This document shows, one piece after another, positions 25,278-34,476 of a stretch of 64,000 nt of DNA (the first letter of the stretch is position 1; the number at the start of each line of letters is the position of its first letter). Position numbers and translations under genes: made by a program. Where the stretch lies: positions 56,107-120,106 of the forward strand of contig CAKSBC010000004.1 in NCBI GenBank assembly GCA_934438085.1, read 5' to 3'. A model generated the notes under the pieces. That model was not told the DNA's origin, made no database searches, and was given only the letters and a program-made list of their open reading frames with translations. The DNA is from an uncultured Lachnospiraceae bacterium (GTDB lineage: Bacteria; Bacillota; Clostridia; Lachnospirales; Lachnospiraceae).

Positions 25278-26297
25278 ATGAACAAAACAATAGAATTAAA
25301 AGCCTATGCTAAAATAAATCTTTGCCTTGATGTTCTCGGAAAAAGAGAGGATGGGTATCATATCGTTGATATGATCATGCAGAGCATAGGCTTGTATGAT
25401 GAGATAAGGATAGAGGATCTTGGCAAGGAAAACAAAGGAAAAATTCTTTTAAAAGTTAAAGATCTGAGAAATATTAAAAAAAGATATAGTACAATAGAAA
25501 AAGATACAGCTGAATACTGTGGCATAGACGTGGCTGCAACTTCAAATAATGCGGAAGAAACAGCTGAAATACCAACGGATAAGAATAATCTGATGTATAA
25601 GGCTGCGGAATTAATGATTAAAAGGTATTGTATTGATTCCGGAATTTCTATGACTCTCATAAAACGCATACCGTCGGAAGCAGGACTCGGAGGCGGATCG
25701 GCAGATGCAGCGGCAGTGCTAAGAGGCCTTAATGAGCTTTTTGGCATAGGAGCATCTTTCGAAAAGCTTATGGAGCTTGGAGCAAAGATTGGCTCTGATA
25801 TTCCGTTTTGTGTAATGGGTGGAACTGCAAGAGCGGAAGGCACTGGAACTAAAATGACAGCTCTCAGACCAATTAAGGGAAATAAGGCATTTCCTCAGTA
25901 TGTGCTTTTGATAAAGCCGGAGCTTTCAGGTTCGACTCCTAAGATATATTCAGCATATGATGATGCCAAAGAGCATCTCGGAGAGCGGCTTATGCATCCT
26001 GATACGGCGAGACTTTCAGACGCGGTAAATTCAGCTGCTGATGAGGCCTTAATGAAAACATTCCTTGAAAATAATATTAATGTTTTAGAATATGCTGTAA
26101 ATGCCGACATAATAGATACACTTAAAGATGAGCTTCTTAAAAACGGTGCGGTCTCGGCATCCATGACAGGCAGCGGGTCAGTCGTGTACGGATTGTTTGA
26201 AACAGAATCGAAAATGCAGGAAGCAGCGGCGAATATTATGACAAAAAGCTATGACAGAAATATAGTGAACATCATAGAGACTGTGATTTCCACTTGA
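25278..26297 (+). CDS. ispE: 4-diphosphocytidyl-2-C-methyl-D-erythritol kinase
   Basis: 339 residues, longer than the usual 280-310. GHMP kinase of the MEP isoprenoid pathway, using ATP. The N terminus LKAYAKINLCLDVLGKREDGYH is diagnostic, the ATP loop PSEAGLGGGSADAA lies at 132-145, and GSDIPF and the C-terminal MTGSGSVVYG follow. The extra length is mainly a charged insert at about 55-100. The ribosome binding site is weak, and a 4-codon reading frame (25267) ends at the start codon. Confidence 0.93.
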   Translation: MNKTIELKAYAKINLCLDVLGKREDGYHIVDMIMQSIGLYDEIRIEDLGKENKGKILLKVKDLRNIKKRYSTIEKDTAEYCGIDVAATSNNAEETAEIPTDKNNLMYKAAELMIKRYCIDSGISMTLIKRIPSEAGLGGGSADAAAVLRGLNELFGIGASFEKLMELGAKIGSDIPFCVMGGTARAEGTGTKMTALRPIKGNKAFPQYVLLIKPELSGSTPKIYSAYDDAKEHLGERLMHPDTARLSDAVNSAADEALMKTFLENNINVLEYAVNADIIDTLKDELLKNGAVSASMTGSGSVVYGLFETESKMQEAAANIMTKSYDRNIVNIIETVIST

Positions 26298-26387
26298 AGC
26301 ATACTTGTTAAATTCAGAGCTTTGCATTATACTTGAGTGCGCTTATAAAAGATAAATGCTTTTATCAAAGCTTAGAAATGGGGAAAA

Positions 26388-27341
26388 ATGAAATATATTG
26401 AATCATTAAAAGACGGTATGCACATTAAGGAAGTATATCTGTGCAAATCGAAGAATATTGCACTTACCAAGAACGGTAAGGAATACGGAAATCTTGTGCT
26501 TCAGGATAAAACAGGGCAGATAGAAGGTAAGATCTGGGATCTCGGAAGCCCGGGAGTACGTGATTTCGAGGCTATGGATTTTGTAGAGATCGATGCATTA
26601 GTAACGATCTTTAACGGAGGAAATCAGCTTAATGTCCGTATGATAGGAAGAGCATCAGAAGGCAGCTATAATTCGGCTGATTATTTCCCGACAAGTGAGA
26701 AAAATATTGGCGAGATGCAGCAGCAGCTTAAAGAGCTTATTGTTTCAATACAGAATCAGCATCTTCGTGCACTGCTCGGAACATTTTTCGGAAGCTCAGA
26801 TTTTGTAAGACGTTTTTCTGAGCACAGTGCCGCGAAGTCTGTCCACCACGGATTTATAGGCGGACTCTTAGAGCATTCCTTAAGTGTGGCGCAGCTTTGT
26901 GATAATATAGCAGCTCATTACGGAACAATAGTTAACAGAGACCTGCTTGTAACCGGAGCAATACTGCATGACGTCGGAAAGCTTAAGGAACTTTCAGCTT
27001 TCCCTACTAACGAGTATACCGATGCAGGCCAGCTTCTCGGACATATCATGATAGGAGCACAGATGGTGTCAAATGCGGCAGATTCAATAGAGGATTTCCC
27101 TGAAAGACTCAAAAATGAGCTTATTCATATGATACTGTCTCATCACGGCGAGCTTGAATTTGGTTCACCTAAAAAGCCGGCGCTTGTTGAAGCTATGATA
27201 CTTAGCTTTGTGGATAACATGGATGCAAAGGTCGAGACTATGTATGAGGCATTTGAAAATAAGCAGCCTCAGAATGCAGACGGATGGCTTGGATTTAATA
27301 AGCTTCTCGACTCAAATATCAGAAAGACCGGAGAAATCTAA
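26388..27341 (+). CDS. 3'-5' exoribonuclease of the YhaM family (OB-fold plus HD domain)
   Basis: 317 residues. An OB-fold (about 14-90, GNLVLQDKTGQIEGKIWDL) is followed by an HD phosphohydrolase domain with HHGFIGGLLEHS (H163), LHDVGKLKEL (H194, D195) and ILSHHGELEFGSPKKP (251-265). This arrangement defines YhaM/CBF1, a manganese-dependent exonuclease acting on single-stranded RNA and DNA. It has its own ribosome binding site (AAATGGGGAAAA, weak) 90 bases after ispE. Confidence 0.9.
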   Translation: MKYIESLKDGMHIKEVYLCKSKNIALTKNGKEYGNLVLQDKTGQIEGKIWDLGSPGVRDFEAMDFVEIDALVTIFNGGNQLNVRMIGRASEGSYNSADYFPTSEKNIGEMQQQLKELIVSIQNQHLRALLGTFFGSSDFVRRFSEHSAAKSVHHGFIGGLLEHSLSVAQLCDNIAAHYGTIVNRDLLVTGAILHDVGKLKELSAFPTNEYTDAGQLLGHIMIGAQMVSNAADSIEDFPERLKNELIHMILSHHGELEFGSPKKPALVEAMILSFVDNMDAKVETMYEAFENKQPQNADGWLGFNKLLDSNIRKTGEI

Positions 27342-27351
27342 AATAAAAACG

Positions 27352-27399
27352 GCCTCAGACAATGGAAACAACTAAGCTTCCGATGTCTGAGGCATTTTT
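27352..27399. terminator. Bidirectional intrinsic terminator
   Basis: GCCTCAGACA (27352-27361) and TGTCTGAGGC (27384-27393) form a perfect 10-bp stem. TTTTT follows on the plus strand, and the minus strand reads on into GTTTTTATTTT. It serves the convergent exonuclease and transposase-like genes. Confidence 0.85.
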
Positions 27400-27458
27400 A
27401 TACTTAATACAAAATAATTATAATCCGGAAATAGAAATAAACCGGTTGAAGGCATCGA

Positions 27459-29231
27459 TCAGAACATTGCCATGATATCCTTAAGCCGTCTGAAGCGCTT
27501 GGTAAAGTCTATTCCTAATACTTCGCCAATCGCATCGAGTATCTCATCTCTGTAAGTAAGCATATAAATGTCGTCCTCTATATGTATGTACTCACATTTT
27601 CTTAATGATTCGGAAATTTTTGATACATCAAATCTTTTACCGAGTTTATTTTCTATGATTCTGCAAAGTATAAAGCCTATATATCTTATAAAGAAATCCG
27701 ACTGCTGTACTGTCTCATAATTCTCATACGGTGCCGGTCCGATCGGAGTCGTTCTTTCGTAGGATAGAAATGATTCAGTAGAGACTAAGGCAATAAGACG
27801 ATTATAGATGTCATTCAGATCGGCCTCAGTCTCACTTGTAACGATTATAATATATCCGTCAAGAAGGGCTTCTTTTTCTATAAGCTCAGTGTTTAACTTA
27901 AGCTTAGTCATATCACCGTTAAACGAATTATTTTTATCAAAGGAAAGGTTTTGTATATATTTTCTTGCAGAATAGGTGCCGGGCTTTTTTAAGCATTCAG
28001 GATCTGCAATTATTTCCTTTGCAAGGTCAATAAGGCGAGCACGTTCCGTGCGGCAGTTATTTGCAAACGAAGGCGAGTAAATAAGCAGTTGTTTTTCCAA
28101 TGTATTAGAAAAAGATACGGACGATTCGATTTTTTTCGAAACCAATCGTTCATTATAACATAAATCATTGTTATTAAAATCATCTATAAACGGCTTACTG
28201 ACTTCGTCCTCGTCTATAAAAACAGCACGATCCTTGAAGCTTATTGAGTGGAAGGCGTCTCTTTTAATATTCGATGCATATTCCTTTAGCTCTTCGTCAG
28301 CATTATACAGTGGATAAGCAAAGATGTAGCCGTTACCGTGCTGAAGCAGATGAGAGGCAATTTTGGAATAATCGGTATCCAGGCTGCCTGCGACAGCTAT
28401 AGTTCGTTTCTTTATAACAGAATCATTCAACTGGGCAGTAATCGAGCTTCGAATCTTAGCTTCAGACATACTGCCGTTTAAAAGTGCATAATAAAGCGGA
28501 AAGTCATTTGCATCTGTAAACAATCCGTAAAATGCACTTGAGCTGCAGCCGGGCAAAAAGAGCTTTGAAATTGCGTTTCCTAAGGAATGACTGAAAGAAT
28601 CAAATTCATAACCTGAAAAATAACAGTAAATAGGCTCTGATATTTTAGAATGATCCTGATCGCTGAAGCTGTATTCAGGTATCCTATTGAATATCCATCT
28701 AATAAGATCCATACGGCTCTTGGTAAGAAGATCTACGGTTCTGTAGTAATCTGAGGCAGTCAGGTTATCAGTACTGAAAAGGAATCTTATATTTGAAAAA
28801 TCAAGCTCGGAAGGGTTTGGAAACAATGCCTTTGTACACACGGCAAATTTAAAAATATTATTCTGATTATATTCGGTTTTAGTGCTTTTGGATATTTCGG
28901 AAAAGAAGGAATCAAAGCCGAAATCATTGTAGACCTTCATCATTGCGGCAATACCGAAGCAAATATTTCTTCCGCCTCCGGAAGGTGTGCTTTCATCCGG
29001 ATCTATCATAAGCTTGATCCTGTCGATAGCGGCCTTGCAATCGGCAGTCATCTTTTTTGCGAGCTCAGAAAAATAGCTGATCGGATCGTCATATTCCTTT
29101 TCAAGCACATCAAGATAACCGAGAGTTTTTATGACCTTTGATTTGGGTTTTCGGTCCTTGTCACGGTATGCCTCAACAATAAAAAGCTGAGTTCTGCCTG
29201 TTTTTTTGTTATAGCTTTTCTTAAGATACAT
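27459..29231 (-). CDS. IS1634-like transposase homologue with degenerate catalytic motifs
   Basis: 590 residues, full length for IS1634-type DDE transposases. The N terminus MYLKKSYNKKTGRTQLFIVEAYRD and the segment KTLGYLDVLEKEYDDPI are typical. The catalytic landmarks look eroded: the expected Asp-containing DxTxYxF stretch reads IYCYFSGYEF, the VADxGL stretch reads VAGSLDTD, and the C-terminal YxxRxxxE region reads as YNRLIALVSTESF. The frame is nevertheless open throughout. Only a 7-base ATCCGGA match flanks it (27423-27429, 29245-29251), too short to call element ends. It may be a decaying insertion or a repurposed gene. Alignment was from memory. Confidence 0.65.
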   Translation of the reverse strand: MYLKKSYNKKTGRTQLFIVEAYRDKDRKPKSKVIKTLGYLDVLEKEYDDPISYFSELAKKMTADCKAAIDRIKLMIDPDESTPSGGGRNICFGIAAMMKVYNDFGFDSFFSEISKSTKTEYNQNNIFKFAVCTKALFPNPSELDFSNIRFLFSTDNLTASDYYRTVDLLTKSRMDLIRWIFNRIPEYSFSDQDHSKISEPIYCYFSGYEFDSFSHSLGNAISKLFLPGCSSSAFYGLFTDANDFPLYYALLNGSMSEAKIRSSITAQLNDSVIKKRTIAVAGSLDTDYSKIASHLLQHGNGYIFAYPLYNADEELKEYASNIKRDAFHSISFKDRAVFIDEDEVSKPFIDDFNNNDLCYNERLVSKKIESSVSFSNTLEKQLLIYSPSFANNCRTERARLIDLAKEIIADPECLKKPGTYSARKYIQNLSFDKNNSFNGDMTKLKLNTELIEKEALLDGYIIIVTSETEADLNDIYNRLIALVSTESFLSYERTTPIGPAPYENYETVQQSDFFIRYIGFILCRIIENKLGKRFDVSKISESLRKCEYIHIEDDIYMLTYRDEILDAIGEVLGIDFTKRFRRLKDIMAMF

Positions 29232-29355
29232 ATATTTAAATTTCTCCGGATCATTGTTATATATCCTATAATAATAAATGAAATGAAAAATTAAAAAAGT
29301 GCTTGTAATTTTGCATTTTTTTTAATACGATATAAAGGCAAGACGAGGTGATAAA

Positions 29356-30054
29356 ATGAGTTCAGATTTTACCGTTATCATTAATGAATATATGCCGCTC
29401 AGAGAGCTTGTCTTTACTACACTCAGACAGGCTATTCTTAAAGGCGAGATACAGCCGGGTGAGAGACTTATGGAGATCCAGCTGGCTGAGAAAATGGGCG
29501 TAAGCCGTACCCCGATAAGAGAAGCTATCAGAAAGCTTGCAAACGAAGGACTTGTAACTATGATTCCTCGAAAGGGAGCGGTTGTTGCAGGAATTTCAGA
29601 GAAAATGCTGATGGATGTGCTTCAGGTTCGTATGACATTAGAGAAGATGGCATACGAATGTGCATTCAGATGTATAAATGATGAGCAAATCGAAGAGCTC
29701 AAGGAAGCTGAGAAGGAATTCGAAGAGGCTGTTAAGAGCAACGATCTTGTGAAGATTGCAGAAGTGGATGAAAAGTTCCATTTCATCATTTATAATGCTG
29801 CTCAGAATGACAAGCTTAAGGAGATCCTTGCAAATCTTCGCGAAAATATGTACAGATATCGTATGGAGTATGCAAAGAATAAGGAATCCAGGGATCAGCT
29901 CATCAAGGAGCATAATCAGATGATAGAGACTCTTATAAAAAGAGATTCTATAGAAGGCTTAAAAATCGTTGAGGAGCATATCCGTAATCAGGAAAAGGTC
30001 ATTCTTGAGAAGATCGAAGAGGACGCCAGAAACAATCAGGTCAAGAGAAAATAA
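29356..30054 (+). CDS. GntR family transcriptional regulator (FadR/FCD subfamily)
   Basis: 232 residues. The winged-helix domain (about 14-80) contains AILKGEIQPGERLMEIQLAEKMGVSRTPIREAI. The all-helical FCD ligand domain (about 85-220) has EVDEKFHFIIYNAAQN, with the Asp and His often used to bind metal and a carboxylate ligand. The ligand cannot be read from sequence. It is divergent from the transposase-like gene and 198 bases upstream of the efflux operon, which it might control. GACGAGGTG precedes the ATG. Confidence 0.92.
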   Translation: MSSDFTVIINEYMPLRELVFTTLRQAILKGEIQPGERLMEIQLAEKMGVSRTPIREAIRKLANEGLVTMIPRKGAVVAGISEKMLMDVLQVRMTLEKMAYECAFRCINDEQIEELKEAEKEFEEAVKSNDLVKIAEVDEKFHFIIYNAAQNDKLKEILANLRENMYRYRMEYAKNKESRDQLIKEHNQMIETLIKRDSIEGLKIVEEHIRNQEKVILEKIEEDARNNQVKRK

Positions 30055-30084
30055 TAAACCACTACAATATCTGAATTTTGAGTA

Positions 30085-30114
30085 AATAGCTGCGCAATTA
30101 CTTGCGCAGCTATT
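30085..30114 (+). terminator. Hairpin after the GntR gene
   Basis: AATAGCTGCGCAA (30085-30097) and TTGCGCAGCTATT (30102-30114) form a perfect 13-bp stem with a 4-base loop, followed by ATATTTG. It is a strong stem with a weak T-tract; termination is likely but not certain. Confidence 0.6.
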
Positions 30115-30251
30115 ATATTTGTAATAAGATGAATTCTCGCAGAAGTTAATAACCAGTTTAATTGTAGTTAATACATTATTAAACATTTATAAAATGAACT
30201 GCATTAATATGTATAAAAAGATAAAGTAATATATTTTGAAAGAGGAATTTT

Positions 30252-31433
30252 ATGGAAACAAAGGAACCAAAGAAACTCTCCAAAAAGAAGCTGACGGTAG
30301 CAGCTGTAGCGGTTATTTTTGTACTGCTTGTGATTTTAAGAGTTTGCGGCAAAGGTGAGGATATTGAATCAAAGCCACTGGCAACAGTTTCAGTAGGCAC
30401 ACCTGAAAAAGGTGATATTTCCGTTGAGACCAGTCTTGTAGGTACGGTGGAGCCGGGAGATGTGTATTATGTTATGCCGAAGGCGGCAGGTGAGATACTT
30501 AATATATATGTTAAGGCAGGCGATACCGTAGAGGCAGGTGATCCTATCTGTGATATCGATAATTCCAAGACCGTGGACGGTGCAAAGATAGCTCTTGACA
30601 GTGCCAAGGTTCAGCTTAAGACAGCAAATGAGGCAAAGGCTCTTGCGAAAACAAACCTTGACAGGATGCAGACACTCTTAGCAAGCGGAGATATTTCCCA
30701 GCAGACATATGAAAGTACAAAGAATGGCTATGATCAGGCTTCTGCGGCAGCAGACGGAGCTAAGCTTCAGCTTGAGTCTGCACAGCTTCAGTATGATACA
30801 CAGGTTGAGTTTGCTACAGTTACATCTCCGGTAAGCGGAGTTATTGAATCAACAAATATGAGCTTAAATGCTATGGCATCGCAGAGCTCACAGGTATGTG
30901 TTGTATCTTCAAACAGTGCCAGCAAGGTAGTCTTCTATGTTACTGACAGACTTCTTTCTTCGTTAAATGTTGGAGATAAGGTTCAGATAAAGAAGCAGGG
31001 CTCGGTTTACAAGGGACATCTTACTAAGCTGGAGACTCTTCCTGATAAGGCATCCGGTCTGTACGAGGCTGAAGCTGAATTTACTGGAAGCGATGCAGTT
31101 GCAAAGGGCGCAAAGGTCAAGGTTTTCTTTGATTCAGATAAAGCTGAAAATGCTATGCTGGTAGATACAGACAGCATTTACTATGACGGCGGAAAGACCT
31201 ATATATATACCATTACCTATAACGATGAGTCAACGGAGCAGGCTGAGGGTGCGACGATAGCGGAAGGCAATCGTGCAGCTACAGTTCATAAAAATGAAGT
31301 CAAGACAGGAATTTTAGATAACGATAAGACAGAAGTGTTAGAAGGCATTAATGATGACAGTATAGTTATTAAGACCTGGACCTCACAGCTTTATGAGGGA
31401 GCACAGGTTCAGGTGCTTTCTGCGGAGGACTGA
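30252..31433 (+). CDS. RND efflux periplasmic-adaptor-like protein (HlyD/MFP family)
   Basis: 393 residues. An N-terminal membrane anchor (about 15-33, KLTVAAVAVIFVLLVILRV) is followed by a biotinyl-lipoyl-like half (AAGEILNIYVKAGDTVEAGDPICDID), a coiled-coil hairpin (about 105-175, Lys/Ala/Gln-rich), the second lipoyl half (FATVTSPVSGVIES) and beta-barrel domains. Adaptors of this kind join an RND pump to an outer component. It is the first gene of a four-gene cluster, and its stop lies four bases before the pump start. AAAGAGGAA precedes the ATG. Confidence 0.9.
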   Translation: METKEPKKLSKKKLTVAAVAVIFVLLVILRVCGKGEDIESKPLATVSVGTPEKGDISVETSLVGTVEPGDVYYVMPKAAGEILNIYVKAGDTVEAGDPICDIDNSKTVDGAKIALDSAKVQLKTANEAKALAKTNLDRMQTLLASGDISQQTYESTKNGYDQASAAADGAKLQLESAQLQYDTQVEFATVTSPVSGVIESTNMSLNAMASQSSQVCVVSSNSASKVVFYVTDRLLSSLNVGDKVQIKKQGSVYKGHLTKLETLPDKASGLYEAEAEFTGSDAVAKGAKVKVFFDSDKAENAMLVDTDSIYYDGGKTYIYTITYNDESTEQAEGATIAEGNRAATVHKNEVKTGILDNDKTEVLEGINDDSIVIKTWTSQLYEGAQVQVLSAED

Positions 31434-31437
31434 TCCT

Positions 31438-34400
31438 ATGGTTAAGCTTACGAAATTTGTGCTGAAAAGACCGGTAACTGCCATACTGTGCATACTCTCA
31501 TTGGTCTTCTTTGGCTTTATGTCACTTTTTAATTCAAAACTTGAGCTTACACCTGAGATAAATATGCCTATGCTTGTCATAAGTACTACATATCCGGGAG
31601 CCAGCCCTTCAGATATTGATGAACTGATAACCAGGCCTATCGAGGATAATTTAGGCTCATTAAGTAATGTTGACAGCATTACATCTTCATCCGCAGAAAA
31701 CTATTCTATGGTACTTGTTCAGTATGAGTACGGCACAGATATGGATAATGCGTATTCAGATCTGAGGAAAAAACTGGACAGAGTCAAGAATGACCTTCCG
31801 GAGGATGCAAGTGATCCTACGATTATTGTCATGGATGTTAACTCTATGGCATCAATATATCTTGCGGTTAATAATCCGGCAGTAGATAATATTTATAACT
31901 ATACAGATAAGAATATAGTTCCTGAGCTTGAGAAAATGTCATCTGTAGCGTCAGTTGATATCTCCGGTGGTCAGAAGGAGTATGTCAGCGTCTGCCTTAT
32001 TCCGGAAAGGCTTGCACAGTATCATCTTGATATATCTACGGTTGCACAGCTTGTCGGTTCTGCTTCATTTACAATACCGTCAGGCTCTGCAAAGGTAGGA
32101 AGCACCGATATGAATATGTCTACCGGTGTCGATTATGATTCTCCGGAGGCATTAAATAAGGTTCCGATAACATTAGGAAACGGCAATATCATATACCTTG
32201 AGGATATAGCTGTTATAAGTCGTGCGAATGAGAAGCAGACAGCTGTAGGCCGATATAACGGTCAGGATACGATTATTCTCGGTGTCAACAGAAATACACA
32301 GTACACGGCGGTTGATGTTTCTAATCAGACCATGAAGGCACTCAACAGACTGAAAGCCTCCGATCCGAATCTTGATTTCGTTGTCATAGAGGATAGTGCC
32401 GATCAGGTAAGAAATGCAATAAAGACTATGATAGAGACTATGATATCGGTAATCATCCTCTCTACAGTAGTACTGTTTATATTCTACGGAGACGTTAAGG
32501 CTTCGCTTATAGTTGCGACCTCCATACCTATATCTATACTTACCGCATTTGTGCTTATGTGGGCAAAGGGCTATTCCTTCAACATTATAACTCTCGGTGC
32601 CATAGTATTGGGAGTCGGTATGATGGTCGATAACTCGATAGTAATCCTGGAGGCCTGCTTTAGGGCAAAGGAAGAAAATCCCGGAATTGAATTTATGGAT
32701 TTTATCCATGCAGCCGTAGGCGGAACCGGACAGGTTGCAGCCTCCGTACTCGGATCCACAATAACCACCTGTGTTGTATTTTTACCGCTTGGAATGATAA
32801 GCGGACTTTCCGGTCAGTTTTTCCAGCCGCTTGGATTTACAATAGTGTTCTGTATGATTGCATCACTGCTTTCATCCTGCACTATCGTTCCTCTGTGCTA
32901 CACCTTCTACAAGCCTACAGAAAAGGAAAAAGCTCCTGCTTACAAGGCAATAAGAGACATGCAGAAGGGCTACAGATCCGTTATGCATAAAATCATGCAG
33001 CATAAGAAGAGAACCTTAGCTGTAACGGCAGGCCTTTTAGTGCTTTCAATTATTGCGGCAACCGGACTTAAGATGGAGCTTATGCCTTCAATAGATCAGG
33101 GAACGGTACAGATAAACATTGATATGAGGTCGGATCTGACTGTTGAAAAGCAGGATGAGACCTATAAAAAGATAGAAAACATTATTGCTGAGGACAGCGA
33201 TGTCGAAAGCTATCTTTTGAGCTCGGGCGGAAGCATGATGAGCTCAGGAACAACACTTACGGTATATCTTAAAAAGAACAGAAAGATGACCACTGATGAG
33301 CATGTATCTGAGTGGAAGGAAGCATTGCAGGTTGTGGATAACTGCGATATAAGCGTTGAAAGCTACTCACAGACAAGCATGATGAGCGGAGGCAGCAGCG
33401 ATTTCAGTGTAACTCTTGTTTCGGCCGATTATGATAAGCTTAAAGAGGCATCTGATAATATTTATAAATCGCTTCAGCAGGACAACAGAGTTACGGCGGT
33501 ATCTTCGACCTTAGCTAATACTTCGCCTATAATCAAGATCCATATTGATCCGGTTCAGGCAGCAGCAGAGGGCTTTGTACCTGCACAGGTAGCCGGCAAC
33601 CTCTACACTATGCTTTCAGGTAAGGAAGCAGATACCATGAGAGTTGACGGTACTGAAATGTCGATAATGGTAGAGTATCCGGAGGATGAATTCGATACCA
33701 TCAATAAGGTTGAGGATATAATGCTTACCTCAAACACAGGAAATCAGGCTTATCTTAAAGATATTGCGGAGGTCAGCTTTGAGGACAGCCCGGGAAGCAT
33801 TGCCCGCTCAGATAAGCATTATAAGGTAGATATAAGCGCAAGCTACACTGATCTTGCGGATAAGACTACCAGAAAGGATCTTAAGACAAAGTACGTTGAT
33901 CCTAACTTAAGTCAGGACGTTGAGGAAAAGCAAAGCGCCCAGGATGAAATGATGGGTGAAGAGTTCAAGAGTCTCGGAACTGCAATAGCGGTAGCAATAT
34001 TCCTTGTATTCGTAGTAATGGCAGCACAGTTTGAATCAGCAAGATTCTCATTCATGGTCATGGCTACCATACCGTTTGCTATGATAGGAGCGCTCGGATT
34101 CTTATGGCTTTTCAACATTGAATTGTCAATGACATCACTGATGGGATTCCTGATACTTATAGGTACTGCGGTAAATAACGGTATTCTTTATGTAGATACG
34201 GTCGATCAGAAGAGACAGGAAATGGGACTTGACGATGCGCTTATAGAGGCGGGAGTCATAAGATTAAGACCTATACTTATGACGACTATAACAACTATTA
34301 TCGGTATGCTTCCGATGGCTATAGGCTTTGGTGAGTCAAGTGAGATGATGCAGGGACTTGCGATGGTCGATGTCGGCGGACTTATTACATCTACAATAAT

Positions 34401-34476
34401 GGCACTTTTGGTGCTTCCGGTATTGTATTATTATGTAAACGGCAACAGAGACAGAAAGAGGATCGAGATAGACTGA
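31438..34476 (+). CDS. RND family efflux transporter permease
   Basis: 1012 residues with the duplicated RND layout: a membrane helix at 10-30 (RPVTAILCILSLVFFGF), a large extracytoplasmic loop, helices 2-6 from about 335, a second large loop, and helices 8-12 at the end. The helix 4 proton-relay motif reads GVGMMVDNSIVILEA (D398, N399; AcrB has DD) and the helix 10 lysine of AcrB is replaced in GTAVNNGILYVDTVDQ. It is closest in feel to SwrC/YerP-type pumps of Firmicutes. The ATG at 31438 follows GGAGG by nine bases; a longer in-frame start at 31393 would overlap the adaptor gene. Confidence 0.92.
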   Translation: MVKLTKFVLKRPVTAILCILSLVFFGFMSLFNSKLELTPEINMPMLVISTTYPGASPSDIDELITRPIEDNLGSLSNVDSITSSSAENYSMVLVQYEYGTDMDNAYSDLRKKLDRVKNDLPEDASDPTIIVMDVNSMASIYLAVNNPAVDNIYNYTDKNIVPELEKMSSVASVDISGGQKEYVSVCLIPERLAQYHLDISTVAQLVGSASFTIPSGSAKVGSTDMNMSTGVDYDSPEALNKVPITLGNGNIIYLEDIAVISRANEKQTAVGRYNGQDTIILGVNRNTQYTAVDVSNQTMKALNRLKASDPNLDFVVIEDSADQVRNAIKTMIETMISVIILSTVVLFIFYGDVKASLIVATSIPISILTAFVLMWAKGYSFNIITLGAIVLGVGMMVDNSIVILEACFRAKEENPGIEFMDFIHAAVGGTGQVAASVLGSTITTCVVFLPLGMISGLSGQFFQPLGFTIVFCMIASLLSSCTIVPLCYTFYKPTEKEKAPAYKAIRDMQKGYRSVMHKIMQHKKRTLAVTAGLLVLSIIAATGLKMELMPSIDQGTVQINIDMRSDLTVEKQDETYKKIENIIAEDSDVESYLLSSGGSMMSSGTTLTVYLKKNRKMTTDEHVSEWKEALQVVDNCDISVESYSQTSMMSGGSSDFSVTLVSADYDKLKEASDNIYKSLQQDNRVTAVSSTLANTSPIIKIHIDPVQAAAEGFVPAQVAGNLYTMLSGKEADTMRVDGTEMSIMVEYPEDEFDTINKVEDIMLTSNTGNQAYLKDIAEVSFEDSPGSIARSDKHYKVDISASYTDLADKTTRKDLKTKYVDPNLSQDVEEKQSAQDEMMGEEFKSLGTAIAVAIFLVFVVMAAQFESARFSFMVMATIPFAMIGALGFLWLFNIELSMTSLMGFLILIGTAVNNGILYVDTVDQKRQEMGLDDALIEAGVIRLRPILMTTITTIIGMLPMAIGFGESSEMMQGLAMVDVGGLITSTIMALLVLPVLYYYVNGNRDRKRIEID

